A stretch of 64,000 bases of DNA from Sneathiella sp. P13V-1 (GTDB lineage: Bacteria > Pseudomonadota > Alphaproteobacteria > Sneathiellales > Sneathiellaceae): positions 372,001 through 436,000 of the forward strand of contig NZ_WYEU01000003.1 in assembly GCF_015143595.1 (NCBI RefSeq), in the 5' to 3' direction. Shown piece after piece: positions 46,460-56,598 of the stretch. The notes under the pieces are model-generated. The model searched no databases. It saw only the letters and a list, made by a program, of their open reading frames with translations, and was not told the origin of the DNA. The position numbers and the translations under genes are program-made. Each line of letters starts with the position of its first letter. Position 1 is the stretch's first letter.

Positions 46460-47263
46460 CTATGCCGACACCTGCATTTCGACCGCGCTCGCACCTTCCA
46501 GAAAATGCTTCTGATAGCGGTCTGTGATATTGCTGGTTTCCACCAACAGGCAGACATCTACCGTATTGAAATCCGCATCAATCACGGCACCATCTCCAAT
46601 AACACCACCCACCCGAAGATACCCCTTTATCAAGGCTGGCATCTCGCGCATGGCCTGGCGCATATCAACACGATCTTCTTCCAGCAAGTGCATATCAACA
46701 TAACGCTCGGCTTGCGCCTTTGGCTGCCAGTCGGACGGCGCCTTGTGATAGAGACTGAGGTAAGAGAGTGCCGATGCCATTTGATCCATATCTGTTCCGG
46801 GGAAACTGGCACACCCAAACATCAAGGAGATATCATGCTCCATAATGTAATCCGCAATACCCCGCCACAGAAGCTGCATGATAGCCTTTCCGCGATATTC
46901 CGGGTCCACACAGGATCGCCCAAGTTCAACATGCTCGCCGCTGTATTCTTTTAGGCGGCTCAGGTCAAACTCATCTGCTGAATAGTAGCCCTGATGCCGT
47001 TCGGCCACTGATTTTCTAAGAAGGCGGTATGTCCCCACAACACAAATACCATTTTCGTCACCGCGCGATTGATCAATCACCAACAGATGATCACAGTAAT
47101 CATCAAACGCATCAAAATCGCGTTTAAGAAGTTGGACGGAAGGGGATGGTTTTGCTCCCATTCCTTCATAGAACACTTGATACCGAAGTTCCTGTGCCTT
47201 GATCACCTCTGCCTTGCTACGTGCCAATCTGATCACAAGATCGGTTGAACGAGAAATACCCAT
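46460..47263 (-). CDS. olsB: OlsB-like ornithine-acyl[acyl carrier protein] N-acyltransferase
   Basis: 267-aa GNAT-superfamily acyltransferase predicted to add a 3-hydroxyacyl chain to the amino group of ornithine, the first step of ornithine-lipid synthesis. Family-typical stretches are QELRYQVFYEGMGAKPS, DYCDHLLVID, VELGRSCVDPEYRGKAIMQLLWRGIADYI, LMFGCASFPGTD and LIKGYLRVGGVIGDGAVIDADFNTVDVCLL. The ATG at 47263 follows GGAGAAG; a longer reading adds 25 unlikely residues. No olsA is seen next to it. In rhizobia olsB is induced by phosphate starvation; here it is divergent from phoX with a PHO-box-like site in between. Confidence 0.85.
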   Translation of the reverse strand: MGISRSTDLVIRLARSKAEVIKAQELRYQVFYEGMGAKPSPSVQLLKRDFDAFDDYCDHLLVIDQSRGDENGICVVGTYRLLRKSVAERHQGYYSADEFDLSRLKEYSGEHVELGRSCVDPEYRGKAIMQLLWRGIADYIMEHDISLMFGCASFPGTDMDQMASALSYLSLYHKAPSDWQPKAQAERYVDMHLLEEDRVDMRQAMREMPALIKGYLRVGGVIGDGAVIDADFNTVDVCLLVETSNITDRYQKHFLEGASAVEMQVSA

Positions 47264-47354
47264 AACGCTTCTCCATCCTAGAGATATAACTTTGGATCGT
47301 TGAGAACCTATGGACCGCAAAGGGCAGTTTCTTGGCATTTGAATGAATATTTGG

Positions 47355-47382
47355 TGACAGTAATTCGTCGACTTTATGACAA
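47355..47382 (-). promoter_or_regulatory. PHO-box-like repeats between olsB-like and phoX genes
   Basis: TGACAG (47355-47360) and TGACAA (47377-47382) lie exactly 22 bases apart, two PhoB repeat units. Read on the minus strand the array is TTGTCATAAAG, a degenerate unit, then CTGTCAC. PhoB binds direct TGTCA-type repeats every 11 bases. The orientation points towards the olsB-like gene, 92 bases away; it could also serve phoX. The middle unit is poor. Confidence 0.4.
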
Positions 47383-47453
47383 ATTACCAGTGTATTCTCT
47401 GGCTCTTAGAACGTCATGTAAATTAAACAATCTCTTTCTACTTTGCCCGTTAG

Positions 47454-47470
47454 ACAACCTGCTAGGTTGT
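47454..47470 (+). promoter_or_regulatory. inverted repeat in phoX leader
   Basis: ACAACC-TGCTA-GGTTGT, a perfect 6-5-6 inverted repeat ending eight bases before the first possible phoX ATG (47479) and 23 before the second. It could form a small leader hairpin or be an operator. No more can be said from sequence. Confidence 0.3.
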
Positions 47471-47493
47471 AGAGAGCAATGGGGAAATTACCA

Positions 47494-49500
47494 ATGTCTG
47501 AGCATAATAATTTTATTCAAACTCGTGCCTATCTGATGGAAGCCTCCGAAGATCAGGCCAGCAATTCTTCTGCAAATCCAACCATGGGTGACGTTATCAA
47601 TGCCCGCATGGGTCGTCGCGACGCCTTGAAAGGCATGCTGGCTGTAACAGCGCTTGGCAGCGTCTCCGGTATCGCCGGATCTGTGCTGACTGCAATTGAT
47701 GCAGAAGCGGCGCACCATGCTAAAGCAACCTTCAAATTTACAGAAATCTCCCATGGCGTTGATGAAAAACATCATGTGGCTCCGGGTCATGACGCGGATA
47801 TTCTTCTACGTTGGGGCGATGCCCTTTTTGAAGATAGCCCAGCCTTTGATCCTGCAAACCAGAGCAAAACATCTCAGGAAAAGCAGTTTGGCTATAACAA
47901 TGACTTCGTTGGTTTTATCCCATTAAATGAAGCTGCGGATCACGGCCTCCTGTGCGTGAACCACGAATATACAAATGAAGAACTGATGTTCCCGGGTCTT
48001 GGGCGTCAGGATCGCGACAAGAAATTCGCCAACATGACCAAAGACATCGTTGATGTTGAAATGGCGGCACATGGCGGTACGGTTGTAGAAATCAAAAGAT
48101 CCGGCGGCAAATGGGCTCCGGTTCTTTCCTCCAAATATAACCGCCGTATCACAGCGACAACTGAAATGGCAATAAGCGGCCCGGTTGCAGGCAATGCATT
48201 GGTGAAAACAAATGCAGATGCATCTGGCACAAAAGTCCTTGGCACCATCAACAACTGTGCCGGTGGTATCACACCATGGGGCACGTACCTGATGGCAGAA
48301 GAAAACTTCAACGGTTATTTCTGGAACAAGGAAGCCGCAATGTCGCACCCAAATGCGGATATGTTGAAGCGTTACGGCGCACCGGGTCAGTGGTACAACT
48401 GGGGCGCATATTATGATCGTTTCGATGTGGCGAAAGAGCCAAATGAAGTGCATCGCTTCGGTTGGATCGTTGAAGTGGACCCAATGGATCCGACATCGAC
48501 ACCTAAGAAACGCACAGCCCTTGGTCGCTTCAAACATGAGGGCGCGGAAACCATTATCAACAAAGATGGTCGCATCGTTGTCTACACTGGCGATGATGAG
48601 CGCGGTGACTATCTGTACAAGTTTGTCTCCAAAGGCAAATATGATCCAAATAACCGTGCCGCCAATATGGACCTTCTGGATGAAGGTACACTTTACGTAG
48701 CGCGCTTCAATGCAGATGGCTCCCTTGACTGGTTGCCACTTACACACGGTGAAAATGGCCTGACGACGGCAAATGGTTTTGCGGATCAAGCGGCTGTTCT
48801 GGTTTTCGCCCGTAAAGCATCCGATGTTCTCGGTGCTACGAAAATGGACCGTCCTGAAGATGTTCAGCCAAATCCAAAAACCAACAAAGTCTATGTTTGC
48901 CTGACAAACAACAAATACCGCGGTGAACGTCATCCACTGGATGCAGCCAACCCCCGCGCAAAGAACCCATTTGGTCATATCGTAGAGATTACGCCAGCAG
49001 GTGATGACCACGGCGCCATGAAATCAACGTGGGATATTCTGGTTCAGGGTGGCAACCCGGCGAAACCAGAACAAGGTGCTGTATTTAACAAAGCCACAAG
49101 TGAAAATGGCTGGTTCGGATCCCCGGACAATGCGGCTGTTGACGGGCAGGGTCGTCTTTGGATCACAACAGACCAAGGCAGCGCCTGGCCGAAGACGGGA
49201 ACGGCTGATGGTGTTTGGGCCATGGAAACCGAAGGGGAACTTCGTGGAACCGGCAAAATGTTCTTCCGTGTTCCTGTGGGCGCAGAAATGTGCGGCCCTT
49301 GCTTTAACCCAGACGACACAGCTTTTTTCGTTGCGGTTCAGCATCCGGCATCAGACGGCGCGAAAGCCTTCCCTGGATTTGAACGGAATTCAACATTTGA
49401 AGATCCGGCAACCCGTTGGCCAGACTTCAAACCGGGCATCCCACCACGCCCATCTGTTGTGGTGATCAGCAAAAAAGGCGGCGGAGTAGTAGGTTTCTAA
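47494..49500 (+). CDS. phoX: PhoX-family alkaline phosphatase
   Basis: 668-aa Tat-exported phosphatase of the PhoX (DUF839) family, a Ca/Fe-dependent periplasmic or secreted enzyme releasing phosphate from phosphoesters. The Tat signal is GRRDALKGMLAVTALGSVSG, unusually far from the N-terminus (about residue 40). Family motifs include NHEYTNEELMFPG, NNCAGGITPWGTYLMAEENFNGYF, FGWIVEVDP, RPEDVQPNP, LWITTDQ and EMCGPCFNPD. The ATG at 47494 has GGGGAA eight bases before it; the ATG at 47479 is an alternative. A strong terminator follows. The divergent olsB-like gene supports phosphate-starvation control. Confidence 0.93.
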   Translation: MSEHNNFIQTRAYLMEASEDQASNSSANPTMGDVINARMGRRDALKGMLAVTALGSVSGIAGSVLTAIDAEAAHHAKATFKFTEISHGVDEKHHVAPGHDADILLRWGDALFEDSPAFDPANQSKTSQEKQFGYNNDFVGFIPLNEAADHGLLCVNHEYTNEELMFPGLGRQDRDKKFANMTKDIVDVEMAAHGGTVVEIKRSGGKWAPVLSSKYNRRITATTEMAISGPVAGNALVKTNADASGTKVLGTINNCAGGITPWGTYLMAEENFNGYFWNKEAAMSHPNADMLKRYGAPGQWYNWGAYYDRFDVAKEPNEVHRFGWIVEVDPMDPTSTPKKRTALGRFKHEGAETIINKDGRIVVYTGDDERGDYLYKFVSKGKYDPNNRAANMDLLDEGTLYVARFNADGSLDWLPLTHGENGLTTANGFADQAAVLVFARKASDVLGATKMDRPEDVQPNPKTNKVYVCLTNNKYRGERHPLDAANPRAKNPFGHIVEITPAGDDHGAMKSTWDILVQGGNPAKPEQGAVFNKATSENGWFGSPDNAAVDGQGRLWITTDQGSAWPKTGTADGVWAMETEGELRGTGKMFFRVPVGAEMCGPCFNPDDTAFFVAVQHPASDGAKAFPGFERNSTFEDPATRWPDFKPGIPPRPSVVVISKKGGGVVGF

Positions 49501-49524
49501 ATCTTTAAAGCTAAACCTTGGACG

Positions 49525-49553
49525 AACGGCGCCTCTTTCGGGGCGCCGTTTTT
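49525..49553 (+). terminator. intrinsic terminator after phoX
   Basis: A 9-base perfect stem, AACGGCGCC with GGCGCCGTT (49525-49533 and 49542-49550), then TTT continuing the stem's own TT. It sits between convergent phoX and the aldo-keto reductase gene and may act in both directions. Confidence 0.85.
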
Positions 49554-49559
49554 CATGGC

Positions 49560-50549
49560 TTAAAAATCTTCCGTAAACACTGTGCTCTGTGCAACGTCGT
49601 TATAGCGGCCACCCACAACAGTGTTCTGATTAATCAGCTTATCCAAACACAGCATGACATCATCAGAAATCACCACATCATGTGCAGCGGCATTTTCTTT
49701 CATATGTTCTATGGATGTGGTCCCGGGAATCGGCAGGATATGATCACCTTTATGCAGCAACCAGGCGAGGGCAAGTTGCGCCATGCTGCATCCCGTTTCC
49801 GCCGCTAGATTTGCATATTCTTCCAACAGCTCCAGATTCTTCTCGTAGTTTTCTTTCGAAAAGCGCGGCATGGTCACCCGAAGATCGTCTGGATGAAAAT
49901 GGTCCACATCCTGAAGTGTCCCTGTCAGGAATTTACGGCCAACAGGACTAAACGCCACCAAAGCAATGCCAAGTTCTTCACATGTGTCCGCAACTGCAAT
50001 CTCGCAGTTTCTTGTCCACAGGGAATATTCGTTTTGAACGGCGGCTATTGGATGCACAGCATGCGCCCTGCGAATGATCTCACCCGAAATCTCAGACAAT
50101 CCAATGTTACGAATTTTGCCCTCTGCCTTCAGATCAGCGAGCGCCCCAACGCTTTCCTCAATGGGAACATTTGGGTCCATGCGGTGCAGGTAATAGAGGT
50201 CGATCACCTCCATACCCAAACGAGACAATGCCTGTTCGCAGGTTTCTTTGATCACTTCGGGACGACCGTTAATTTCACGAACACCTTCGTTATTGCGGCG
50301 CATACCACATTTACTTGCTAAGAAATATTCATCCCGGCGGTGGCCGATGGCTTTGCCCACAAGTTTTTCATTTTCACCAAAGCCGTAAACAGCGGCGGTA
50401 TCCATAAACGTGTAGCCTTCGTCCAGTGCTTCGTTCAATAGCCGGATGCTGTAGGCTTCATCTGGCCCTGGCCCATAACCGGATGACAAATTCATGCAGC
50501 CCAAACCGATTTGAGACACCTCATTATTTGCTATTTGTCTTGTCCGCAT
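49560..50549 (-). CDS. aldo/keto reductase
   Basis: 329-aa NAD(P)H-dependent reductase of the AKR superfamily (YajO/AKR13-like). The catalytic tetrad is visible: D50 and Y55 (DTAAVYGFGENE), K80 (ASKCG) and H122 (YYLHRMDPN). The cofactor-binding end reads ILPIPGTTSIEHMKENAAA. The ATG at 50549 follows AGGAG; a longer reading adds 32 unlikely residues. It is divergent from glpR, so an aldehyde or ketone linked to glycerol metabolism (glyceraldehyde or dihydroxyacetone) is a reasonable guess for substrate. Confidence 0.92.
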   Translation of the reverse strand: MRTRQIANNEVSQIGLGCMNLSSGYGPGPDEAYSIRLLNEALDEGYTFMDTAAVYGFGENEKLVGKAIGHRRDEYFLASKCGMRRNNEGVREINGRPEVIKETCEQALSRLGMEVIDLYYLHRMDPNVPIEESVGALADLKAEGKIRNIGLSEISGEIIRRAHAVHPIAAVQNEYSLWTRNCEIAVADTCEELGIALVAFSPVGRKFLTGTLQDVDHFHPDDLRVTMPRFSKENYEKNLELLEEYANLAAETGCSMAQLALAWLLHKGDHILPIPGTTSIEHMKENAAAHDVVISDDVMLCLDKLINQNTVVGGRYNDVAQSTVFTEDF

Positions 50550-50648
50550 TTTCACCACTCCTGTCTTTTCTTTTATTAGACTGCTGCGCCCCAGAATTCG
50601 CAACCAGATTATTTTCTTATTTGTTGCGCTTTGCTTGCATTTCATCTG

Positions 50649-50658
50649 TCTATATAGA
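50649..50658. promoter_or_regulatory. TCTATATAGA palindrome in glpR/aldo-keto reductase divergent promoter
   Basis: A perfect 10-base palindrome 62 bases upstream of glpR in the 171-base divergent gap. It may overlap the glpR promoter or be an operator. Its alternating TATATA core makes chance occurrence fairly likely. Confidence 0.25.
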
Positions 50659-50720
50659 TAATTGAAAGATAACGGTTAGAGCGCCAGAGAACAATCGGGA
50701 TAAGCAGGGAGCCTCACTTC

Positions 50721-51512
50721 ATGGAAGTCATTAGCCCGCGCCAAACAGACATTATGAATATGCTGCGCCAGGATGGCCGCGTTGGTGTCGAAGAATTGGC
50801 TGCAAAATTTGATGTCTCCCCGCAAACCATTCGAAAGGATTTGAATGAGCTTGGGGAACAGGACCTATTGCAGCGCGTTCACGGTGGTGCCGTTCTATCC
50901 TCAGGTGTTAAAAACTTCGAATATGAGGCAAGGCGTCTCCTCGCCGTTGAAGAAAAACGACATATCGGTGTTCTTGCCGCATCTCTTATCCCTGACAACT
51001 GCACACTTCTGATTAACATCGGCACCACAACTGAACAGGTTGCCATGGCCCTTCGCGGCAAAGAAGGAATGATGGCAATCACTAACAACATCAATGTCGT
51101 CAACATTTTATCCGGCACACCCGGATTTGAGGTGATTGTTGCAGGGGGTGTCGTCCGGCCAACTGATGGCGGTGTCATCGGTGAAGCCACGGTTGATTTC
51201 ATCAAGCAATTCAAGGTGGATTACGCGGTGATCGGCGCGTCCGCTTTGGATGAAGACGGATCACTACTGGATTATGATTATCGTGAAGTGAAGGTCGCCC
51301 AAGCCATTATCGAAAACGCCAGAAAAACCATTCTCGTTGTCGACAGTATGAAATTGGAACGTTCTGCACCTGTGCGCATCGGACATCTGAGCCAAATGGA
51401 TTTTATCGTCACCGACAAACCATTGCCTAAAAAGCTGAAGGAAGTTTGTGCAGAGAATGATGTGACGATCAAGATAACCGCCAATGAGAGTATTTCATTG
51501 CCAGAGAGTTGA
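50721..51512 (+). CDS. glpR: DeoR/GlpR-family repressor
   Basis: 263-aa DeoR-family regulator: N-terminal HTH (about residues 6-60, VEELAAKFDVSPQTIRKDLNELGEQDLLQRVHGGA) and a C-terminal sugar-phosphate sensing domain (about 75-235, with the LLINIGTTTEQVA ligand loop and VIGASALDEDGSLLDYDYREV). It lies 86 bases before glpK and close to ugp genes, so glycerol-3-phosphate is the probable inducer. The symbol is assigned by family plus context. Confidence 0.9.
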   Translation: MEVISPRQTDIMNMLRQDGRVGVEELAAKFDVSPQTIRKDLNELGEQDLLQRVHGGAVLSSGVKNFEYEARRLLAVEEKRHIGVLAASLIPDNCTLLINIGTTTEQVAMALRGKEGMMAITNNINVVNILSGTPGFEVIVAGGVVRPTDGGVIGEATVDFIKQFKVDYAVIGASALDEDGSLLDYDYREVKVAQAIIENARKTILVVDSMKLERSAPVRIGHLSQMDFIVTDKPLPKKLKEVCAENDVTIKITANESISLPES

Positions 51513-51598
51513 TCACGCTCCGGTTTCATTTACTTTCATTTCGCGTCTTTTTCTTTTAAAAAATGAAGAACAAGAAAATTAACGGGGAGGACGCCGCA

Positions 51599-53092
51599 AT
51601 GGACAAATTCATTCTGGCCATTGACCAAGGAACTACATCCACACGGGCCATACTTTTTGATAAAGATATGAAAGCTGCGGCTGTGGGGCAGCAGGAGTTT
51701 ACCCAACATTTCCCTGCCTCCGGGTGGGTGGAGCACGATGCGGAAGAAATCTGGCAGTCCACCCTGAACACCATTAATGAGGCCATGGATAAAGTGAGCG
51801 CTTCGGCCTCCGATATCAAGGCGATAGGGATCACCAATCAGCGAGAAACAACTGTAATCTGGGACAGGAAAACAGGCGCGCCGATCCACAATGCCATCGT
51901 CTGGCAGGATCGCCGCACTGCGGACTATTGCCAATCCTTAAAAGACAAAGGGCTGGAGGGCAATTTTACAGCCAAAACCGGCCTGTTACTCGACCCATAT
52001 TTTTCAGGAACAAAGGTTCGCTGGCTCCTTGAAAATGTGGAAGGCGCGCGTGCAAGGGCAGAGAATGGCGAACTCGCCTTTGGCACCATCGACACTTACC
52101 TGCTGTGGAAACTGACAGATGGCAAGGCTCACGCGACCGATGCCACCAACGCAAGCCGCACCCTGATGTATGATATCATCAAAGGAAAATGGTCGTCTGA
52201 GCTCACAGATATCTTGGAAATACCGGAAGCGATCCTGCCTGAGGTAAAAGACAGTGCCGCCGACTTTGGCACAACTGACCTGTTTGGCGCGCCTATTCCC
52301 ATTACGGGCATAGCCGGGGATCAGCAGGCTGCAACTGTTGGGCAGGCGTGCTTCAAACCTGGTATGATGAAATCCACCTACGGCACAGGCTGCTTTGCAA
52401 TCCTCAACACAGGTGACACGCCTGTCATGTCAGAAAATCGGCTCCTGACAACGATCGCTTACCAACTTGATGGCAAAACAACATACGCCTTGGAAGGCTC
52501 CATTTTTGTGGCAGGTTCAGCCGTTCAATGGCTCCGTGATGGGTTACAAATCATTGATGAGGCTGCACAATCAGGCGAACATGCTGAAAAAGCTGATCCA
52601 GAACAGGAAGTTATTATGGTGCCTGCTTTTGTTGGGCTTGGCGCCCCCTATTGGGATGCGGAATGTCGCGGTGCCATGTATGGCCTCACACGCGGAACCG
52701 GTGCCGCTGAGATCTGCAAGGCCGCCCTCGAAAGTGTGTGTTATCAAACCCGGGACCTATTGGAGGCTATGCAAGCGGACATGGGCGGCACAGGGGATAC
52801 TGTCCTTCGGGTTGATGGGGGGATGGTCGCATCGGACTGGACCATGCAATGCCTGTCAGATTTCTTGAACGCCCCCGTTGATCGCCCTGAAATTCTGGAA
52901 ACAACAGCCATTGGTGCGGCTTATCTGGCGGGCCTAAAGGTTGGTTTTTATCCTGAACCAGGTGAATTTGCCAAAAGCTGGAAATGCGAAACCAGGTTCG
53001 CGCCAAAAATGGCGGAAGACACACGCAATAGCAAATATGCTAATTGGAAAGATGCAATTGGGCGCACCCTTTCAAATTATAAGGAAACCTGA
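51599..53092 (+). CDS. glpK: glycerol kinase
   Basis: 497-aa FGGY-family kinase making sn-glycerol-3-phosphate from glycerol and ATP. Clear landmarks are [15 protein letters not shown] at the start, [47 protein letters not shown], and the C-terminal [18 protein letters not shown] and [13 protein letters not shown]. The ATG at 51599 follows GGGGAGG; a longer reading adds 12 residues. Its stop overlaps the next gene by one base (TGATG). Together with glpR, ugpBAEC and glpD it forms a glycerol/G3P utilisation region. Confidence 0.96.
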   Translation: MDKFILAIDQGTTSTRAILFDKDMKAAAVGQQEFTQHFPASGWVEHDAEEIWQSTLNTINEAMDKVSASASDIKAIGITNQRETTVIWDRKTGAPIHNAIVWQDRRTADYCQSLKDKGLEGNFTAKTGLLLDPYFSGTKVRWLLENVEGARARAENGELAFGTIDTYLLWKLTDGKAHATDATNASRTLMYDIIKGKWSSELTDILEIPEAILPEVKDSAADFGTTDLFGAPIPITGIAGDQQAATVGQACFKPGMMKSTYGTGCFAILNTGDTPVMSENRLLTTIAYQLDGKTTYALEGSIFVAGSAVQWLRDGLQIIDEAAQSGEHAEKADPEQEVIMVPAFVGLGAPYWDAECRGAMYGLTRGTGAAEICKAALESVCYQTRDLLEAMQADMGGTGDTVLRVDGGMVASDWTMQCLSDFLNAPVDRPEILETTAIGAAYLAGLKVGFYPEPGEFAKSWKCETRFAPKMAEDTRNSKYANWKDAIGRTLSNYKET

Positions 53093-53712
53093 TGGAAATT
53101 GAGTATTTTTACGCTTCCTACTCAGCCTATGCCTATATCGGCGCGGCTGAGTTATATCGCATTGCCAAGAAACATGGTGCCAAAATCATCCATAAACCAA
53201 TGGATCTGAGACAGGTTATGCCGGCATCCGGCTCTCAATCTTTTGCCGAACGCAGTGACGCCCACAAAAAATACTTCTTTAACCGGGAGATTATCCGCTG
53301 GGCGGAATACCGCGGCATTACGATAATGGAAAAGATCCCAACCCATCATAACAACAGCATCAAATTGTCTAACTGCATGCTCATTGCAGCTGACAATGCT
53401 GGGCTGGATGTTGCGGCACTTGCCGAAGAAATGATGCGGGCTCATTGGGTGGATGACGCGGATCTGGATAACAGATCAGATCTTCAGAAAATGTGCGAAG
53501 CTGTCGGAATGAAAGCAGATGATCTGTTTGCAGCCGCAGAAACCGATGCGGTTGTTGGTCAGTATGACGCGAACACTCAAGAAGCCATCGACAGAGATGT
53601 TTTTGGATCCCCAACCTATTTCGTAGGCGGCGATATGTTCTATGGACAGGACCATTTGGAACTGGTCGAACGTGCCCTGCTGAAACCGTTTAAAGGTAGC
53701 TGGCCTTTATAA
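53092..53712 (+). CDS. DsbA-like 2-hydroxychromene-2-carboxylate isomerase family protein
   Basis: 206-aa thioredoxin-fold protein of the HCCA isomerase/GST-kappa group. The N-terminus EYFYASYSAYAYIGAAELYRIAKKHGA has the S-x-Y-xxx helix start that replaces the CxxC of DsbA, and the C-terminus VFGSPTYFVGGDMFYGQDHLELVERAL is diagnostic. These enzymes use glutathione to isomerise aromatic breakdown products. Translational coupling to glpK is unexpected, and no naphthalene-type genes are near, so the substrate is unknown. Confidence 0.88.
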   Translation: MEIEYFYASYSAYAYIGAAELYRIAKKHGAKIIHKPMDLRQVMPASGSQSFAERSDAHKKYFFNREIIRWAEYRGITIMEKIPTHHNNSIKLSNCMLIAADNAGLDVAALAEEMMRAHWVDDADLDNRSDLQKMCEAVGMKADDLFAAAETDAVVGQYDANTQEAIDRDVFGSPTYFVGGDMFYGQDHLELVERALLKPFKGSWPL

Positions 53713-53719
53713 GGCCAGC
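53699..53719. terminator. hairpin at the end of the isomerase gene
   Basis: GCTGGCCTT-TAT-AAGGCCAGC, a perfect 9-base stem containing the stop codon of the isomerase gene, lies 15 bases before the convergent ugpC stop. No T tract follows on either strand, so it may be a weak bidirectional terminator or an mRNA 3'-end stabiliser. Confidence 0.5.
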
Positions 53720-53734
53720 CACACTCAAATCAGA

Positions 53735-54823
53735 TTAAAACTCGATCCGGCGTTCAGTTTCCGGATCGAACAGGTGGATATGATCGCGGGTAATGGTAAT
53801 TGGCAGAACATCTCCTGCTTTCACCAAATGCGTGCCTGACTGACGCAATGTCAGATCTGTTTTATCATTTCCAAAATGACCATGAAGAAGCGTGTCTGCA
53901 CCCAGATGCTCAACAAGGGTCACAGTGAGCGGGACAGATTTGTCATTGTCGCCTGACATTTCAAGATGCTCAGGGCGGATACCCAGTTTCACTGCTTTGT
54001 TTTCATATCCTTTAACGCCACCATTTCCGACAGGAATTGCGGTGCCATCTGCCAAGGTTACCTGACCACCGTCAGCCGAAATATTGGCATCCAGAATATT
54101 CATGGCAGGTGATCCGATAAATCCGGCAACAAACAAGGACGCAGGCTTATCATAGAGCTCAAGCGGTGTGCCAAGCTGTTCGACATTACCCGCATTTAGA
54201 ACCATCAAACGGTGACCAAGCGTCATCGCTTCCACCTGATCGTGCGTCACATATACGCTGGTGATGCCCAGGCTTTCCTGAAGCTGTTTGATCTCAACGC
54301 GCATCTGCACGCGCAGCTTCGCATCAAGATTGGAGAGCGGTTCATCAAACAAAAAGACGCTTGGTTTGCGAACAATCGCACGGCCCATAGCCACGCGCTG
54401 ACGCTGACCACCTGAAAGCTGACGCGGTTTACGTGTCAGCTGTTCTTCAGTTAGTTCAAGGATAGACGCCGCGTTTTTCACACGCTGATCAATCTCTTCC
54501 TTGCTGAGGCCCATAATTTTCAGGCCATATGCCATGTTGTTATAGACCGTCATATGCGGATACAGCGCATAATTTTGGAAAACCATGGCGATATCACGCT
54601 TTGATGGTTCCAGATTGTTGACTTCGTTGCCACCAATTTTCAAGGAGCCTTCGGTGATGGTTTCAAGACCAGCGATCATTCGAAGCAATGTGGATTTACC
54701 ACAGCCTGAAGGACCAACAAGAACCAGAAACTCACCGTCTTTGATATCCACATCCACACCGTGGATTGCCTTAAACCCGTTTGGATAGGTTTTCTGGATA
54801 TTTTCAAGTGTTACGCTTGCCAT
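53735..54823 (-). CDS. ugpC: sn-glycerol-3-phosphate ABC importer ATPase (UgpC)
   Basis: 362-aa ATPase of the MalK/UgpC group. Walker A is GPSGCGKST, the signature [17 protein letters not shown] and Walker [17 protein letters not shown]-terminal OB-type regulatory domain spans about residues 235-362 (LGIRPEHL). Last gene of the ugpBAEC operon. UgpC domains in this group can take regulatory inputs, but that cannot be judged here. Confidence 0.94.
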   Translation of the reverse strand: MASVTLENIQKTYPNGFKAIHGVDVDIKDGEFLVLVGPSGCGKSTLLRMIAGLETITEGSLKIGGNEVNNLEPSKRDIAMVFQNYALYPHMTVYNNMAYGLKIMGLSKEEIDQRVKNAASILELTEEQLTRKPRQLSGGQRQRVAMGRAIVRKPSVFLFDEPLSNLDAKLRVQMRVEIKQLQESLGITSVYVTHDQVEAMTLGHRLMVLNAGNVEQLGTPLELYDKPASLFVAGFIGSPAMNILDANISADGGQVTLADGTAIPVGNGGVKGYENKAVKLGIRPEHLEMSGDNDKSVPLTVTLVEHLGADTLLHGHFGNDKTDLTLRQSGTHLVKAGDVLPITITRDHIHLFDPETERRIEF

Positions 54824-54840
54824 TTTAATACCTTCAATCC

Positions 54841-55689
54841 TTACTTCTCAGTCTCTGTCAGACCTTGAACAAACAGTTTCTGCATTCCAACCACGACCAG
54901 CACCGGCGGGATAATGGCAAGCAGAGTAATCAACATAATCAAATGCCATTGCGGCACTTCTTCACCGGCTTCCAACATATTACCGATCTGCATCACGATG
55001 GTGTACATGCTCTGATCTGTTGTCACCAAAAGCGGCCACAGATACTGGTTCCAACCGAAGATAAACAGGATCACAAACAATGCCGCGATATTTGTGCGAG
55101 ACATTGGGATCAGAATATCTTTAAAGAAACGCAACGGACCCGCGCCATCAATTCGGGCGGCTTCAAGCAGTTCATCTGGAATGGTCAGGAAGACCTGACG
55201 GAACATGAAGGTTGCCGTTGCAGAAGCAATCAGCGGAACCGTCAGTCCCCAATATGTATCCAGCATTCCAAGGTTCGCGATCACTTCAAAGGTTGGCAGG
55301 ATACGTACCTCAACCGGCAACATCAGGGTGATAAAAATCATCCAGAAGAAGAACATGCGGAAACGGAAGCGGAAGTAAACAATCGCAAAGGCGGACAATA
55401 GCGAGATTACGATCTTACCGATCGCAATCATCAGCGCCATCACGGTGCTGTTGAGCAACATGTATCCCATGCCAGAGGCATCACCGCCATAAAGACCGAC
55501 AAACAGAACCGTCTCCAGATTTTCAAAAAAATGAGAACCCGGCAACAACGGTAAAGGAAGTTCTGTCATCCGTGTCGCATCATGGGTGGAGGCCACAAAG
55601 GTTACCCAAATCGGAAAGGCAACAAGAATGACACCCAAGATCAGGACAACATGGGAGAAGATTTTCAGAAGGGGTCTATTTTCAATCAT
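54841..55689 (-). CDS. ugpE: sn-glycerol-3-phosphate ABC importer permease (UgpE)
   Basis: 282-aa permease with six hydrophobic helices and the EAA loop [23 protein letters not shown] that contacts the ATPase. The conserved start [25 protein letters not shown] and the SHFFENL segment are UgpE-like. It overlaps the ugpA stop by one base. Confidence 0.94.
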   Translation of the reverse strand: MIENRPLLKIFSHVVLILGVILVAFPIWVTFVASTHDATRMTELPLPLLPGSHFFENLETVLFVGLYGGDASGMGYMLLNSTVMALMIAIGKIVISLLSAFAIVYFRFRFRMFFFWMIFITLMLPVEVRILPTFEVIANLGMLDTYWGLTVPLIASATATFMFRQVFLTIPDELLEAARIDGAGPLRFFKDILIPMSRTNIAALFVILFIFGWNQYLWPLLVTTDQSMYTIVMQIGNMLEAGEEVPQWHLIMLITLLAIIPPVLVVVGMQKLFVQGLTETEK

Positions 55690-56570
55690 TAGTACTCGAC
55701 CTTCTTCTCAACAAAGCGGAATTGGAACACGGTAAGGGCGACCACGATCAACATCAGCACCGCCGACTGTGCAGCTGACCCACCAAGGTCCAACCCGACA
55801 AAACCGTCGCTGTATACTTTATACACAAGAATTTGCGTGGAGTTGGCAGGTCCACCAGATGTCATCGCATCAACGATACCGAAGGTTTCGAAGAACGCGT
55901 ACACCACGTTCACAACCAACAGGAAAAACGTTGTTGGAGAGAGAAGCGGGAACACGATCGTCCAGAAACGACGTCCCGGGCCTGCCCCATCAATTGCCGC
56001 AGCTTCAATCAAGGATTTTGGAATGGATTGAAGCCCCGCAAGGAAGAATAAGAAGTTATAGGCAATCTGCTTCCAGGCAGCCGCAAAGATAATCAGCGCC
56101 ATGGCTTCATTGCCATTGAGTTTGTGGTTCCACTCATATCCAAAGAACTGCAAGGCATAAGGGATAAAGCCAAGTGATGGATTAAAGAGGAAGAAAAACA
56201 GGGCGCCAGCTGCTGCAGGAGCCACCGCATAAGGCCAAATCAAAAGTGTTCGATATAGTCCTGAACCCTTAATGACCCGATCTGCCATAATCGCCAACAG
56301 AAGGGCGATTGACATGGAAAGACCTGCAACCAGGAACGAGAAAATAAATGTTCTTTTAAAGGAGCCCCAGTAATGCGGGTCGGCAAACAGTTCTTCGAAA
56401 TTTTGGAACCACACAAATTGTGTAGAAAGTCCGAACGCATCTTCAACCAATAAGGATTGGTAAAGTGCCTGACTGGCGGGCCAGATAAAAAAGATGATCG
56501 TCACAAGGATCTGCGGTGCAACCAGCAGATACGGCAATATGGACGGCTCAAAATGCACACGTTTCAGCAT
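55689..56570 (-). CDS. ugpA: sn-glycerol-3-phosphate ABC importer permease (UgpA)
   Basis: 293-aa permease with six hydrophobic helices. The EAA loop is [24 protein letters not shown], and the start [31 protein letters not shown] is typical of UgpA. It lies 76 bases downstream of ugpB, and that gap contains a stable hairpin. Confidence 0.94.
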   Translation of the reverse strand: MLKRVHFEPSILPYLLVAPQILVTIIFFIWPASQALYQSLLVEDAFGLSTQFVWFQNFEELFADPHYWGSFKRTFIFSFLVAGLSMSIALLLAIMADRVIKGSGLYRTLLIWPYAVAPAAAGALFFFLFNPSLGFIPYALQFFGYEWNHKLNGNEAMALIIFAAAWKQIAYNFLFFLAGLQSIPKSLIEAAAIDGAGPGRRFWTIVFPLLSPTTFFLLVVNVVYAFFETFGIVDAMTSGGPANSTQILVYKVYSDGFVGLDLGGSAAQSAVLMLIVVALTVFQFRFVEKKVEY

Positions 56571-56598
56571 TTTTGGGGAATACCTGTAATAGATAATA

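Noticed and set aside
47383-47478. Forward-oriented PHO box for phoX
   Set aside because: GTCATGTAAA at about 47432 has only one acceptable half-site; no second repeat 11 bases away.
47923-49011. 362-codon open frame antisense to phoX
   Set aside because: Same artefact of codon bias in a highly expressed-type gene; composition is implausible for a folded protein.
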